The notes: a model not told the origin generated them from the letters alone. A stretch of DNA of 26,045 bases from a bacterium (GCA_030426865.1 JAUHXN010000006.1:1-26045), one strand, 5' to 3'; positions 8,743-15,331 are shown, counted from the stretch's first letter. Numbers and translations: made by a program.

Positions 8743-9453
8743 ATGTATAGAATTCACCTCCCAAATTTCGAAGGCCCATTTGATTTGCTCCTCTATTTTA
8801 TTAGAAGAGACGAATTAGATATTTATGATATACCAATATCAAGAATTACCGAAGAATTTTTAAGTTATGTCAGAGTGATGAAGTTACTTGATTTGGAGTT
8901 AGCAGGTGAGTTTATACTTATGGCGTCAACTCTAATGTATATCAAAGCTAGACTACTTCTTCCTAAACCTAAAGACGAGAACGGCGATGAAATAGAAGAC
9001 CCTCGAACAGAATTAGTCCAGAAGCTATTAGAATATAAGCAAATAAAAGAAGCAACTGAAGATTTACGAAATTCAGAAGAAAACAATTTATACTTCCACG
9101 AACGTGGTTATTTTGGTAATGACGAATCAGCAGAGGTAGTTTACACTAATACTACAATGTTTGATTTGTTAACAGCTTTCAAAACGGCTGTTGATAGGTT
9201 AGACAATGCAGTACAAGAACACGTTGTAGAACTTATACCTATTTCAGTAGAGGAACAAAAAGAAGAGTTAGTAAAAGTAGTAAATATGAAAGGCAGGATT
9301 AAATTCCTAGATTTTATGAAAAATAAGCCAAAATCATTCATAGTAGTTACATTCCTTGCTTTATTAGAGCTAATTCGCTCCAACGAATTATTTATTACGC
9401 AAGACGATTTATTTTCTGACATAATTATATCACCAACATTGAACCTAAACTAG
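8743..9453 (+). CDS. scpA: segregation and condensation protein A (kleisin)
   Basis: This 236-residue protein opens with FEGPFDLLLYFIRRDELDIYD, the conserved N-terminal kleisin helix that contacts the SMC neck, followed by RITEEFLSYV. The middle has the LAGEFILMASTLMYIKARLL segment, and the C-terminus is the winged-helix part. ScpA bridges the two SMC heads in chromosome condensation and segregation. The scpB gene follows with no gap. The smc gene is not in this window. Length and motifs are ordinary. Confidence 0.95.
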   Translation: MYRIHLPNFEGPFDLLLYFIRRDELDIYDIPISRITEEFLSYVRVMKLLDLELAGEFILMASTLMYIKARLLLPKPKDENGDEIEDPRTELVQKLLEYKQIKEATEDLRNSEENNLYFHERGYFGNDESAEVVYTNTTMFDLLTAFKTAVDRLDNAVQEHVVELIPISVEEQKEELVKVVNMKGRIKFLDFMKNKPKSFIVVTFLALLELIRSNELFITQDDLFSDIIISPTLNLN

Positions 9454-10167
9454 ATGGAATTAAAAGATTTACCATATTTTTTCTCTTTACCTAAGCAAGA
9501 ACAAAAAATAGCATTAGAAGCGCTACTCTTTACCATGGAAGAGCCTCTTGATATTAACAGATTGATGAAAATTCTGGCATCAAATGAGTCTAATAGTGTA
9601 GATGAACAAGATGTAATTGAATATGAACTACTTGACAAAATAGGTTTCAACCGAGATTATGTTCGTGATATCATTAATGAAGTAAACAACGATAATTCCG
9701 ATAATGATAGACCTTTTCGTATAATTGAAAGTGGGGGAGGATACTCACTCGTAACTTCCCGTAAATATGGCAAAATCGTTGGTAAAATCAATAAAAATAT
9801 AGTACGTAGGAAACTAAGTAATGCTAATTTAGAAACTATAGCAATTATAGCATATAGACAACCCATATCTAGACCAGGTATTGAGTCAATACGTGGGGTA
9901 AATTCCAAAGAAATCATCAATGGGCTTATTGATAAAGGTTATGTTCGAATAATTGGGAAAAGTGATGCGCCAGGTAATCCCTATCTTTATGGGACTACAA
10001 CTGACTTCCTAAAAGCATTCGGTTTAAACACATTAGAAGACCTTCCGAAGCTTAAAGAATTGAAAGAACTTGGATTTAGTGAAGCCGAAGAGTCCGGTTT
10101 TACTCTTAGAATAGAGATGGAAGACGATCCAAAACAAATCGATGAAGAAAACGTTTCTAATGAATGA
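9454..10167 (+). CDS. scpB: segregation and condensation protein B
   Basis: This 237-residue protein has two winged-helix domains. The first starts at about residue 11 (KQEQKIALEALLFTMEEPLD). The conserved core LETIAIIAYRQPISRPGIES and then IRGVNS and GNPYLYGTT is the ScpB signature. ScpB dimers bind ScpA in the SMC-ScpAB complex. The ATG directly follows the scpA stop codon, and the 3' end overlaps the next gene by ATGA, so translation is probably coupled. The C-terminal tail after the LEDLPKL motif is acidic and poorly conserved. Confidence 0.95.
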   Translation: MELKDLPYFFSLPKQEQKIALEALLFTMEEPLDINRLMKILASNESNSVDEQDVIEYELLDKIGFNRDYVRDIINEVNNDNSDNDRPFRIIESGGGYSLVTSRKYGKIVGKINKNIVRRKLSNANLETIAIIAYRQPISRPGIESIRGVNSKEIINGLIDKGYVRIIGKSDAPGNPYLYGTTTDFLKAFGLNTLEDLPKLKELKELGFSEAEESGFTLRIEMEDDPKQIDEENVSNE

Positions 10168-10355
10168 TGAATACAAAGATTAAAATAATTCTTTTTATGG
10201 TTGTAGGAGCAGTGCTTGGCTATGCTTACTTCTATTTCTTTGGGTGTGAGACAAATTGCTCTCTTAAATCAGATTGGCGGATTACTTCACTATATGGATC
10301 AATAATAGGACTTATCTTAGCATTCCCTACAAAAAGAAAATTACCTAAGGAATGA
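10164..10355 (+). CDS. small membrane protein, DUF6132-like
   Basis: This 63-residue protein has two predicted membrane segments, about residues 5-26 (IKIILFMVVGAVLGYAYFYF) and 42-55 (TSLYGSIIGLILAF). Between them lies GCETNC and then SDWRITSLYGS. A hydrophobic helix, a GCxxxC pair, an xSLYG motif and a second helix resemble the DUF6132 small membrane proteins as I remember them. Their function is unknown. It overlaps both scpB and the flippase gene by ATGA junctions, so it is very likely translated. The family name is from memory and moderately sure. Confidence 0.7.
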   Translation: MMNTKIKIILFMVVGAVLGYAYFYFFGCETNCSLKSDWRITSLYGSIIGLILAFPTKRKLPKE

Positions 10356-11821
10356 AAGATAAGCTTAAAGAGTTAGCTGGTCAAACCGTCACATATGGTA
10401 TTTTTAATATCGTCGGACGGTTTCTCACTTTTATACTCTTTCCTCTTTATATCAACTACTTACCTAAAGCAGAATATGCAGATATTGTATTAATTTACGC
10501 TTATATTGGCATACTCAATGTGTTCTATGCCACTGCATTAGAAAGCTCCTTTTTTCGCTATTATGACAAAAACGACATCAAGAAATCACGTGCTGTTTTT
10601 TCGCATGCATTTATCCCTATATTTATATTCGGATTCGTCGTCTCGTCGATTATTTTCGCCTTCGCAGATAGCTTAACCTTCGTCCTTTCAGGGGAAGTCG
10701 AAAACTCTGCAGAGCTTATTATGCTCGCCGCTTTTGTTCCCCTAATAGATGCTATCCAATTCATTCCATTTGGGCTTCTAAGGATGAACAATAAAGCGCG
10801 TAGCTTTGTTATGATAAGGTTTGTTCATGTTATAGTATATGTAAGTCTTAACTATGTAGCTATTACATTTTTCGGGATGGGGGTATTTGCTGTACTAGTA
10901 ATACAACTTATAGCTTCGTTGACTACTCTCGCTATTCAGTCGAAGGAAATCATCGCAAATTTAGTCTTTAAATATGACTCGAAGCTCTTCAGGACTATGC
11001 TTAGATATGGAATACCTACTTTGCCGGCGGCACTTTCGACCATATTTCTAAATGTAGCTGACAAACCTATAGTAAAAGAATTCGCTGGATCTGATGCGCA
11101 AGCCGTTTACTCAGCAAACTACAAGCTTGGAATACCAATGCTATTATTCATAACAGCATTTGACTATGCTTGGCGTCCTTTTTTCTTAAATAATTACGAA
11201 AACGAAGGTTCGAAAGAGCTGTTCTCAAAAATACTAACATACTTCACACTAATCGGTGCTATTATCTTCCTTTCGTTCAGCTTTTTCGTTAGTTATATAG
11301 CTCAAACCCCTTTTATAGGGCGAGGTAAGCTACTACCGGATGACTACACCGGAGGACTTGTAATCATTCCTATTATCCTTTTAGCTTATTGGTTCAACGG
11401 GATGTACAATAATTTCTCCGCTTCGCTCCATATAGCTAAAAAGACAAAGTACCTTGCATACTCGATAGTAACTGGAACTGCAGTATATTTTATTGCACTC
11501 TACACTTTAGTCCCTAACGTCGGCTATATAGGTGCTGCGTGGGCTACTTTGATTGGGTTCGCTACTAATGCAGTACTTATCTATTACTTTGCACAAAAAT
11601 CGTATGCTATAAAATACGATTGGCCTAAAATATCAATCATTGCGGTGCTTACTGCAGCAATTTATTTTGCAAATAATGCACTAAACCTTAATTTTGGAAC
11701 AATGACAGACGTCATCGTAAAGATTTCGTTCCTAATTTCGTTCATAGTGCTGCTCAGATTATTCGGTTTCTTTACTAAGCAAGAGATTGCAGCACTAAAA
11801 AGACTTATTCGTAGAAAATAA
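10352..11821 (+). CDS. Wzx-like oligosaccharide flippase (polysaccharide biosynthesis protein)
   Basis: This 489-residue integral membrane protein has about 12-14 hydrophobic spans from start to end. TYGIFNIVGRFLTFILFPLY at the N-terminus and TMLRYGIPTLPAALSTIFLN near residue 215 are typical of the MATE/MVF-like flippase superfamily (RfbX/Wzx). These move undecaprenyl-linked glycans across the inner membrane. No glycosyltransferases adjoin it, so the substrate cannot be guessed. Its codons look somewhat less AT-biased, with many tcg, gtc and cgc codons in the first third. It is coupled to the DUF6132-like gene by an ATGA overlap. Confidence 0.85.
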   Translation: MKDKLKELAGQTVTYGIFNIVGRFLTFILFPLYINYLPKAEYADIVLIYAYIGILNVFYATALESSFFRYYDKNDIKKSRAVFSHAFIPIFIFGFVVSSIIFAFADSLTFVLSGEVENSAELIMLAAFVPLIDAIQFIPFGLLRMNNKARSFVMIRFVHVIVYVSLNYVAITFFGMGVFAVLVIQLIASLTTLAIQSKEIIANLVFKYDSKLFRTMLRYGIPTLPAALSTIFLNVADKPIVKEFAGSDAQAVYSANYKLGIPMLLFITAFDYAWRPFFLNNYENEGSKELFSKILTYFTLIGAIIFLSFSFFVSYIAQTPFIGRGKLLPDDYTGGLVIIPIILLAYWFNGMYNNFSASLHIAKKTKYLAYSIVTGTAVYFIALYTLVPNVGYIGAAWATLIGFATNAVLIYYFAQKSYAIKYDWPKISIIAVLTAAIYFANNALNLNFGTMTDVIVKISFLISFIVLLRLFGFFTKQEIAALKRLIRRK

Positions 11822-11823
11822 AT

Positions 11824-11897
11824 GCCTCCGTAGCTTAACTGGATAGAGCATCAGATTTCGGCTCTGAGGGTTAGGGGTTCGAATCCCTTCGGGGGTG
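11824..11897 (+). tRNA. tRNA-Arg (anticodon TCG)
   Basis: The cloverleaf folds well. Acceptor GCCTCCG pairs with CGGGGGT (with G-U pairs), anticodon stem TCAGA (11851-11855) with TCTGA (11863-11867), and the T-arm has GGTTCGAATCC. The loop TTTCGGC gives anticodon TCG at 11858-11860, reading CGA and possibly other CGN arginine codons. The 3' CCA is not encoded. It begins 2 bases after the flippase stop and may share its transcript. Confidence 0.93.
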
Positions 11898-11928
11898 CTT
11901 ATTTTTTCTCAAAACCGTCACCAAGAAT

Positions 11929-12031
11929 GTCATTGCGAGGAGTGAAAGGACGCGGCAATCTCTTTAGAATATGAAAACCACCCACTCGTGAAGTATTTCC
12001 TCCTCCTAGTGGATTGCTTTCGCTCACTAGC
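11929..12031. repeat. degenerate palindromic interspersed repeat
   Basis: The left half reads GTCATTGCGAGGAGTGAAAG followed by GACGCGGCAATCTC. The right half reads GGATTGCTTTCGCTCACTAG. Their inner parts (GAGTGAAAG...GCAATC and GATTGCTTTCGCTC) are imperfect reverse complements, so the RNA could form a long interrupted hairpin. Elements beginning GTCATTGCGAGGAG and carrying GCGGCAATC are widespread multicopy intergenic repeats in many bacterial phyla. This looks like a decayed copy. It fills most of the 150 bases between tRNA-Arg and the next gene. Confidence 0.6.
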
Positions 12032-12048
12032 TAAACATATTCACTCTA

Positions 12049-12462
12049 TTAATTCTCTAATTCTACATCAAAATCATAATAAAAATAGTACCATGGACTG
12101 TCTTTCCAACAACCTTTTTCTATTACTTTAAATTCTACACCGTTATCTCTAAACTTAAACTTATATTTCCCTTCTACGTTCTCACATTCATTATTAACAA
12201 TTGTTATTATATCATCTGAGATTGTATATTTACCTTCCTCATGATATTTTAAATGTTCGGGTAATTCATTTTCTGATAAAATATAAGTCCCATCATTAAA
12301 AAATTCTAAAATTACTAAGACATTATAAGACAGACCATTATCTTCAGAATATTCTATATAATTTTTCCACTTACCAACAATCGAATTTTCACTCGGTTCA
12401 GTTACATTTTCCTCACACCCGAAAGCAAAAACCAACATTATTATCACTAATATCTTTTTCAA
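12049..12462 (-). CDS. lipocalin-like lipoprotein with a TTG start
   Basis: The frame stays open to 12558, but that N-terminus (containing NNNNN) is not protein-like. The TTG at 12462 follows AGAGAAGAG and gives MKKILVIIMLVFAFGC, a lipoprotein signal with Cys16 and 137 residues in total. The mature part has SIVGKWKNYIEY, LEFFNDGTYILS and EGKYTISDDIITI. This is the alternating strand pattern of small lipocalin-like (calycin) lipoproteins common in Bacteroidota. It is probably anchored in the outer or inner membrane facing the periplasm. Function is unknown. It is divergent from the tandem-repeat ORF. Confidence 0.7.
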   Translation of the reverse strand: MKKILVIIMLVFAFGCEENVTEPSENSIVGKWKNYIEYSEDNGLSYNVLVILEFFNDGTYILSENELPEHLKYHEEGKYTISDDIITIVNNECENVEGKYKFKFRDNGVEFKVIEKGCWKDSPWYYFYYDFDVELEN

Positions 12463-12540
12463 ACTCTTCTCTCTGTTATTATTATTGTTAAAAATACAAA
12501 AAATTCTTAAATTGAAAAATAAAATTTCAAGAGGAAAACC

Positions 12541-12729
12541 GTGCAAAACACAAAACACCGATTAAAACTATTATCCCAAGGCTTTACGCCATTATCCCAG
12601 GGGCTTACGCCATTCTTTTACCACCTTACGACTTTAAGAAATGGTTCTACGCCATTATCATACTACTCTACGCCATCTAGTGAAGCAATTTCGCCCTCTA
12701 GAAATGATATATCTGCGGAGGAATTATGA
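12541..12729 (+). CDS. small ORF of seven-residue tandem repeats, unrecognised
   Basis: This GTG-started 62-residue ORF follows AGAGG 7 bases upstream. After MQNTKHRLKL it is built from seven 7-residue units in a row: LSQGFTP, LSQGLTP, FFYHLTT, LRNGSTP, LSYYSTP, SSEAISP and SRNDISA, then EEL. The 21-nt units are in frame with it. It has no signal peptide or membrane span and belongs to no family I know. Its TGA overlaps the ATG of the next gene (ATGA), and its end carries that gene's GGAGGA ribosome-binding site. It may be a real peptide, a leader that couples translation, or a non-coding repeat that happens to be open. Confidence 0.45.
   Translation: MQNTKHRLKLLSQGFTPLSQGLTPFFYHLTTLRNGSTPLSYYSTPSSEAISPSRNDISAEEL
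12571..12717 (+). repeat. degenerate 21-nt tandem repeat
   Basis: Five clear 21-nt units run from 12571 to 12675, and two weaker ones continue to 12717. Each strong unit starts TTA or TTC and ends in TACGCCA or TACGACT; units 1 and 2 share TTATCCCA. The 3' TACG is the most conserved part and the middle is variable. Unit 6 contains CTAGTGAAGCAAT, which resembles the interspersed repeat at 12006-12031. The unit length is a multiple of three and keeps the 12541-12729 frame open. Confidence 0.8.
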
Positions 12730-13523
12730 TTCTGGGGGATAGTTTAGCTCAAGTAGCAAAAGATACGACTATTCTAAAAGAAGTAATAGTTAATGTGGCT
12801 GACACTGTAACCAATTATGTTTACATAAAGGAAGTACCAGTGAGTGATGGATGGAGTACAGACACATGGATAAATTTGCTTAGTGCAGGTATTACTTTTC
12901 TTGCTGTTTTAGTTGCTTTTGGTGGAAAAGAATTTATAAACTGGTGGAATAGAATTGATCTGGATATAAATGTAGCTAAAAACCCACTTTTAAAAAACGT
13001 TATTAATACAGGAGTTGCAGGAATACATTGCATAGATTGTTGTTTGCTAATTGAAGATAAAAGAGGAAAAAAATTAGTAAAGAATGTAAAAATCAAAGTA
13101 AAAAGATTTTCTAATAAAGCTAATAATAATATTGTTATTGAACGCCTACATGGAGAAGCCGTTTTGGAATGGCAAACTATCAATAAGGAAAAAACAAAAT
13201 TATCATTCTTAAAAAAACAAGAAATTATTCTTGGGAAATTTACTTATAATACTAATATTGATAATTTTATGCCATCTATTGTAACTACTCATCCTGTTTC
13301 TTGGACTGGAAAAGTAGGAAAAGAGTTAAAAATATTTGAATTAGAAGTGATAGCTGATAATTATTTTTCTAATAAAATGTTTTATTTTCAAGTTTATAAT
13401 GATGGAAACAAATTATTAGAACGACATGATGCAATAAATCATATACATATTATGAAAGTAAATCATATTGAAGACTTTAGAAAACCAACATTAGATAATA
13501 ATTATGATAATGAAGTCGAATAA
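12726..13523 (+). CDS. single-span membrane protein of unknown function
   Basis: This 265-residue protein has a short N-terminal part, one membrane span at about residues 49-67 (INLLSAGITFLAVLVAFGG), then a domain of about 190 residues that begins KEFINWWNRIDLDINVAKNP. That domain is rich in alternating beta-like stretches (AGIHCIDCCLLIEDKRGKK, KNVKIKVKRFS, KELKIFELEVIADN) and suggests a beta-sandwich. Trp at the membrane edge and basic residues after it are consistent with a cytoplasmic C-terminal domain, which is an inference. A strong GGAGGA lies 4 bases before the ATG, and the start overlaps the tandem-repeat ORF. I do not recognise the family. Confidence 0.75.
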   Translation: MILGDSLAQVAKDTTILKEVIVNVADTVTNYVYIKEVPVSDGWSTDTWINLLSAGITFLAVLVAFGGKEFINWWNRIDLDINVAKNPLLKNVINTGVAGIHCIDCCLLIEDKRGKKLVKNVKIKVKRFSNKANNNIVIERLHGEAVLEWQTINKEKTKLSFLKKQEIILGKFTYNTNIDNFMPSIVTTHPVSWTGKVGKELKIFELEVIADNYFSNKMFYFQVYNDGNKLLERHDAINHIHIMKVNHIEDFRKPTLDNNYDNEVE

Positions 13524-13548
13524 GGTCCACTAATTAAGGAAAACCCTC

Positions 13549-13570
13549 CACTAGTGAGCGAAACAGATTT
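13549..13570 (+). repeat. inverted fragment of the interspersed repeat
   Basis: CTAGTGAGCGAAA at 13551-13563 is the exact reverse complement of TTTCGCTCACTAG at 12018-12030. The 13 matching bases sit in opposite orientation, 1.5 kb apart, around the lipocalin-like, tandem-repeat and membrane-protein genes. The shorter core AGTGAGCG recurs at 14183-14190. Confidence 0.6.
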
Positions 13571-13604
13571 ATAATAAATAAATAATAATAAACTAGGAGA
13601 CGAA

Positions 13605-14162
13605 ATGAAGCAAATAGTAATAATAGCACTTATACTAGCCACCGTATGGGGTTGCAGTGACGACAAAGTAACAACTCCCGACCCTGTAGATAAAGATACA
13701 GTGGAGAAAACTTTTGTAACAATAGAAGGTATGATAAATTTTGTCAAAATTGAAGAAATACTAGACACTTTGGGAGACCCTAGTAAGCTCGATAAGCTTT
13801 GCCGAATGGATGATGAATATGATGTAGTAGTCTCACCTTCTATTTCTACTGGTGAAGAATTACTTTTCGTACCATATGATATCAATGTTGAGAGTACTGA
13901 AGTTATTATAAGTATAGAGACAGCAAAAGTAAGTCCCGAATTGCGTGATAGTATAATTGCTAGATACGGATTCTTCATAGAACATGAGGAATTCATATCG
14001 GAGGAAAAATATAAAGATACTATTAGCGGTGGTCCATGGTCAATATTTCAATTAGGTAATTTCAATCCTAAACCTGGGGCATATATTGTTAGAGTAGAGA
14101 GGACTGGAATATCAGATAGATGCGTACCTTTCATCCGACTAGGAGGTGAAAATAAGGAATAA
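13605..14162 (+). CDS. lipoprotein of unknown function
   Basis: This 185-residue protein starts MKQIVIIALILATVWGC, a lipoprotein signal peptide with Cys17, followed by a short Asp/Pro/Thr linker (SDDKVTTPDPVDKD). The mature domain has two further cysteines, Cys66 and Cys173, near its two ends, which could form a disulfide. Strand-like stretches such as AYIVRVERTGI suggest a beta fold. An AGGAGA ribosome-binding site precedes the ATG by 5 bases. I recognise no family. It lies in the accessory patch, before a small doubtful ORF and a second lipoprotein on the same strand. Confidence 0.75.
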   Translation: MKQIVIIALILATVWGCSDDKVTTPDPVDKDTVEKTFVTIEGMINFVKIEEILDTLGDPSKLDKLCRMDDEYDVVVSPSISTGEELLFVPYDINVESTEVIISIETAKVSPELRDSIIARYGFFIEHEEFISEEKYKDTISGGPWSIFQLGNFNPKPGAYIVRVERTGISDRCVPFIRLGGENKE

Positions 14163-14176
14163 GAGAAAGGAAACGA

Positions 14177-14359
14177 TTGGCGAGTGAGCGGATGCCATCT
14201 ACAAGGGTGCAAATAAGCCACTACGAGAACGGAAATGCTCGTCGAGTTGGCGAGAGAGGTTGGCTTGTGAGCTATGGCAAATGGCTTTGGTGGAAAAAAT
14301 ATGTACTGTATATAGTGGCAAATGGTTATATTAGCGACACAAATATTCTAAAAAACTAA
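14177..14359 (+). CDS. doubtful small ORF resembling a MORN/YwqK-type repeat remnant
   Basis: This TTG-started 60-residue ORF lies 14 bases after the preceding lipoprotein gene, with AAAGGA upstream. It reads ISHYENGNARRVGERG, then SYGKWLWWKK and ANG. This echoes the MORN_2/YwqK repeat pattern (HYENGN, G, GKWxWW, NG), but only about one and a half repeats are present and there is no signal peptide. It may be a decayed remnant of a repeat protein or a small real gene. The first codons overlap a copy of the repeat core AGTGAGCG, which argues for a remnant. Confidence 0.3.
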   Translation: MASERMPSTRVQISHYENGNARRVGERGWLVSYGKWLWWKKYVLYIVANGYISDTNILKN

Positions 14360-14380
14360 ATTTTAACACGGAGTAAAGGA

Positions 14381-15025
14381 ATGAAAAAACTATTGTACAT
14401 ATTGCTATTAGCAGGAATATTAATGAGTTGTGGTTCGGACGATGAAGGATATATAGAGACTGATGATGCTCAATACGAAAGCCTAGATGACAATTCAGAA
14501 GGTGAGAATGTGCAAGAAGACAACAAGAATAAAGCATATAGATTAGGGAATGTTACGATGACAGTAGAAGGAAAGACTCTGACTATCGAAAATTATGGCA
14601 TAGACCCTTATACAGTTATGAATTGGTTCACAGGTAAAAATGGTGTAACACCTATGGCAGGTGTGGTATTCAAATCAAGTGATTTCGAAAGTACATTGCT
14701 TGTTAACATGAAGGATTTTGATACGTCAAAAGACGAATATAAGGGAAAGATGGAAATAGAAAACTCACAACCTACAGCTTCTTTTGGACAGGATGGTGTT
14801 ACATATATGTTTACAAGCGGAACAATGGAAATAGATGAGTTCTCGAGAAAAACTGGTAAAGTAATAATTCGTTTGGAGGGAAAATGCAACAAAACAGTTA
14901 TGTTCGAACCCACTCAAATGAAAACAGATTTACCGGCAACATTAGAGATTGATGCTTATATGCCTTTGTATGTATTAGATGGTGTAGCTGGTAAAACGGA
15001 TGCTGCTTCAAATTATAGTCTTTAG
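14381..15025 (+). CDS. lipoprotein of unknown function with an acidic linker
   Basis: This 214-residue protein starts MKKLLYILLLAGILMSC, a lipoprotein signal with Cys17. Residues 18-50 form a strongly acidic, flexible linker (Asp, Glu, Asn, Gly). The rest is a probable beta-rich domain with AYRLGNVTMTVEGKTLTIEN, FTSGTMEIDEFSRKTGKVII and a late Cys in LEGKCNK. The middle loosely recalls small Bacteroidota lipoproteins with a beta-sandwich fold, but I cannot assign a family. GGAG lies 7 bases before the ATG. It is the last plus-strand gene before a bidirectional terminator. Confidence 0.8.
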   Translation: MKKLLYILLLAGILMSCGSDDEGYIETDDAQYESLDDNSEGENVQEDNKNKAYRLGNVTMTVEGKTLTIENYGIDPYTVMNWFTGKNGVTPMAGVVFKSSDFESTLLVNMKDFDTSKDEYKGKMEIENSQPTASFGQDGVTYMFTSGTMEIDEFSRKTGKVIIRLEGKCNKTVMFEPTQMKTDLPATLEIDAYMPLYVLDGVAGKTDAASNYSL

Positions 15026-15071
15026 GATTGATAATGTTACTTGACTATTAAAATTATAAATTTAACATAAA

Positions 15072-15104
15072 AAAAGAGTGACTGGAAATTCCAATCACTC
15101 TTTT
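15072..15104. terminator. bidirectional terminator between the lipoprotein gene and tRNA-Leu
   Basis: AAAAGAGTGA (15072-15081) pairs with TCACTCTTTT (15095-15104); the stem extends by CTGG/CCAA with one mismatch around an AAATT loop. A/T runs on both sides allow it to end the plus-strand lipoprotein transcript and the minus-strand tRNA-Leu transcript. Confidence 0.85.
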
Positions 15105-15108
15105 CTTT

Positions 15109-15195
15109 TGGTACAGGAGGGGGGACTTGAACCCCCACGTTATTGCTAACACTGGATTTTGAATCCAGCGCGTCTACCAGTTCCGCCACTCCTGC
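15109..15195 (-). tRNA. tRNA-Leu (anticodon CAA)
   Basis: Read on the minus strand, acceptor GCAGGAG pairs with CTCCTGT, and the anticodon stem CTGGA/TCCAG holds loop TTCAAAA, so the anticodon is CAA (codon TTG). A long variable arm (TGTTAGCAATAACGT) marks it as a class II tRNA, as expected for leucine. T-arm GGGGG/CCCCC holds TTCAAGT. The 3' CCA is encoded (15109-15111). Confidence 0.95.
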
Positions 15196-15203
15196 CTGTT
15201 AGA

Positions 15204-15241
15204 CAAAAAAAGCAAAAACCTGAATAGCTTTTGCTTCTTTT
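15204..15241 (-). terminator. terminator between tRNA-Val and tRNA-Leu
   Basis: AAGCAAAA (15210-15217) pairs with TTTTGCTT (15229-15236) across an 11-base loop, and the minus-strand transcript then runs into a U-stretch. It suggests that tRNA-Val is transcribed separately from tRNA-Leu, although the stem is AT-rich and only 8 bp. Confidence 0.55.
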
Positions 15242-15256
15242 TATATCTTAAATGTG

Positions 15257-15331
15257 TGGGCGATGAGAGACTCGAACTCCCGACCCTCTGCTTGTAAGGC
15301 AGATGCTCTGAACCAACTGAGCTAATCGCCC
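15257..15331 (-). tRNA. tRNA-Val (anticodon TAC)
   Basis: On the minus strand GGGCGAT pairs with ATCGCCC, the D-arm is GCTCAGTTGGTTCAGAGC, and the anticodon stem TCTGC/GCAGA holds CTTACAA, giving anticodon TAC (codon GTA). T-arm GGGAG/CTCTC has one G-U pair around TTCGAGT. The 3' CCA is not fully encoded (ACA). Confidence 0.95.

Noticed and set aside
12571..12717. CRISPR array
   Set aside because: The 21-nt units are directly adjacent with no unique spacers, the units are degenerate, and no cas gene is nearby.
13502..13996. A 164-residue minus-strand open frame
   Set aside because: It is antisense to the lipoprotein gene at 13605, very rich in Ser and Ile as expected of a shadow frame, and lacks a ribosome-binding site.
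11824..15108. Integrated element with att sites at tRNA-Arg
   Set aside because: I found no second copy of the tRNA-Arg 3' end downstream and no integrase gene in the window.
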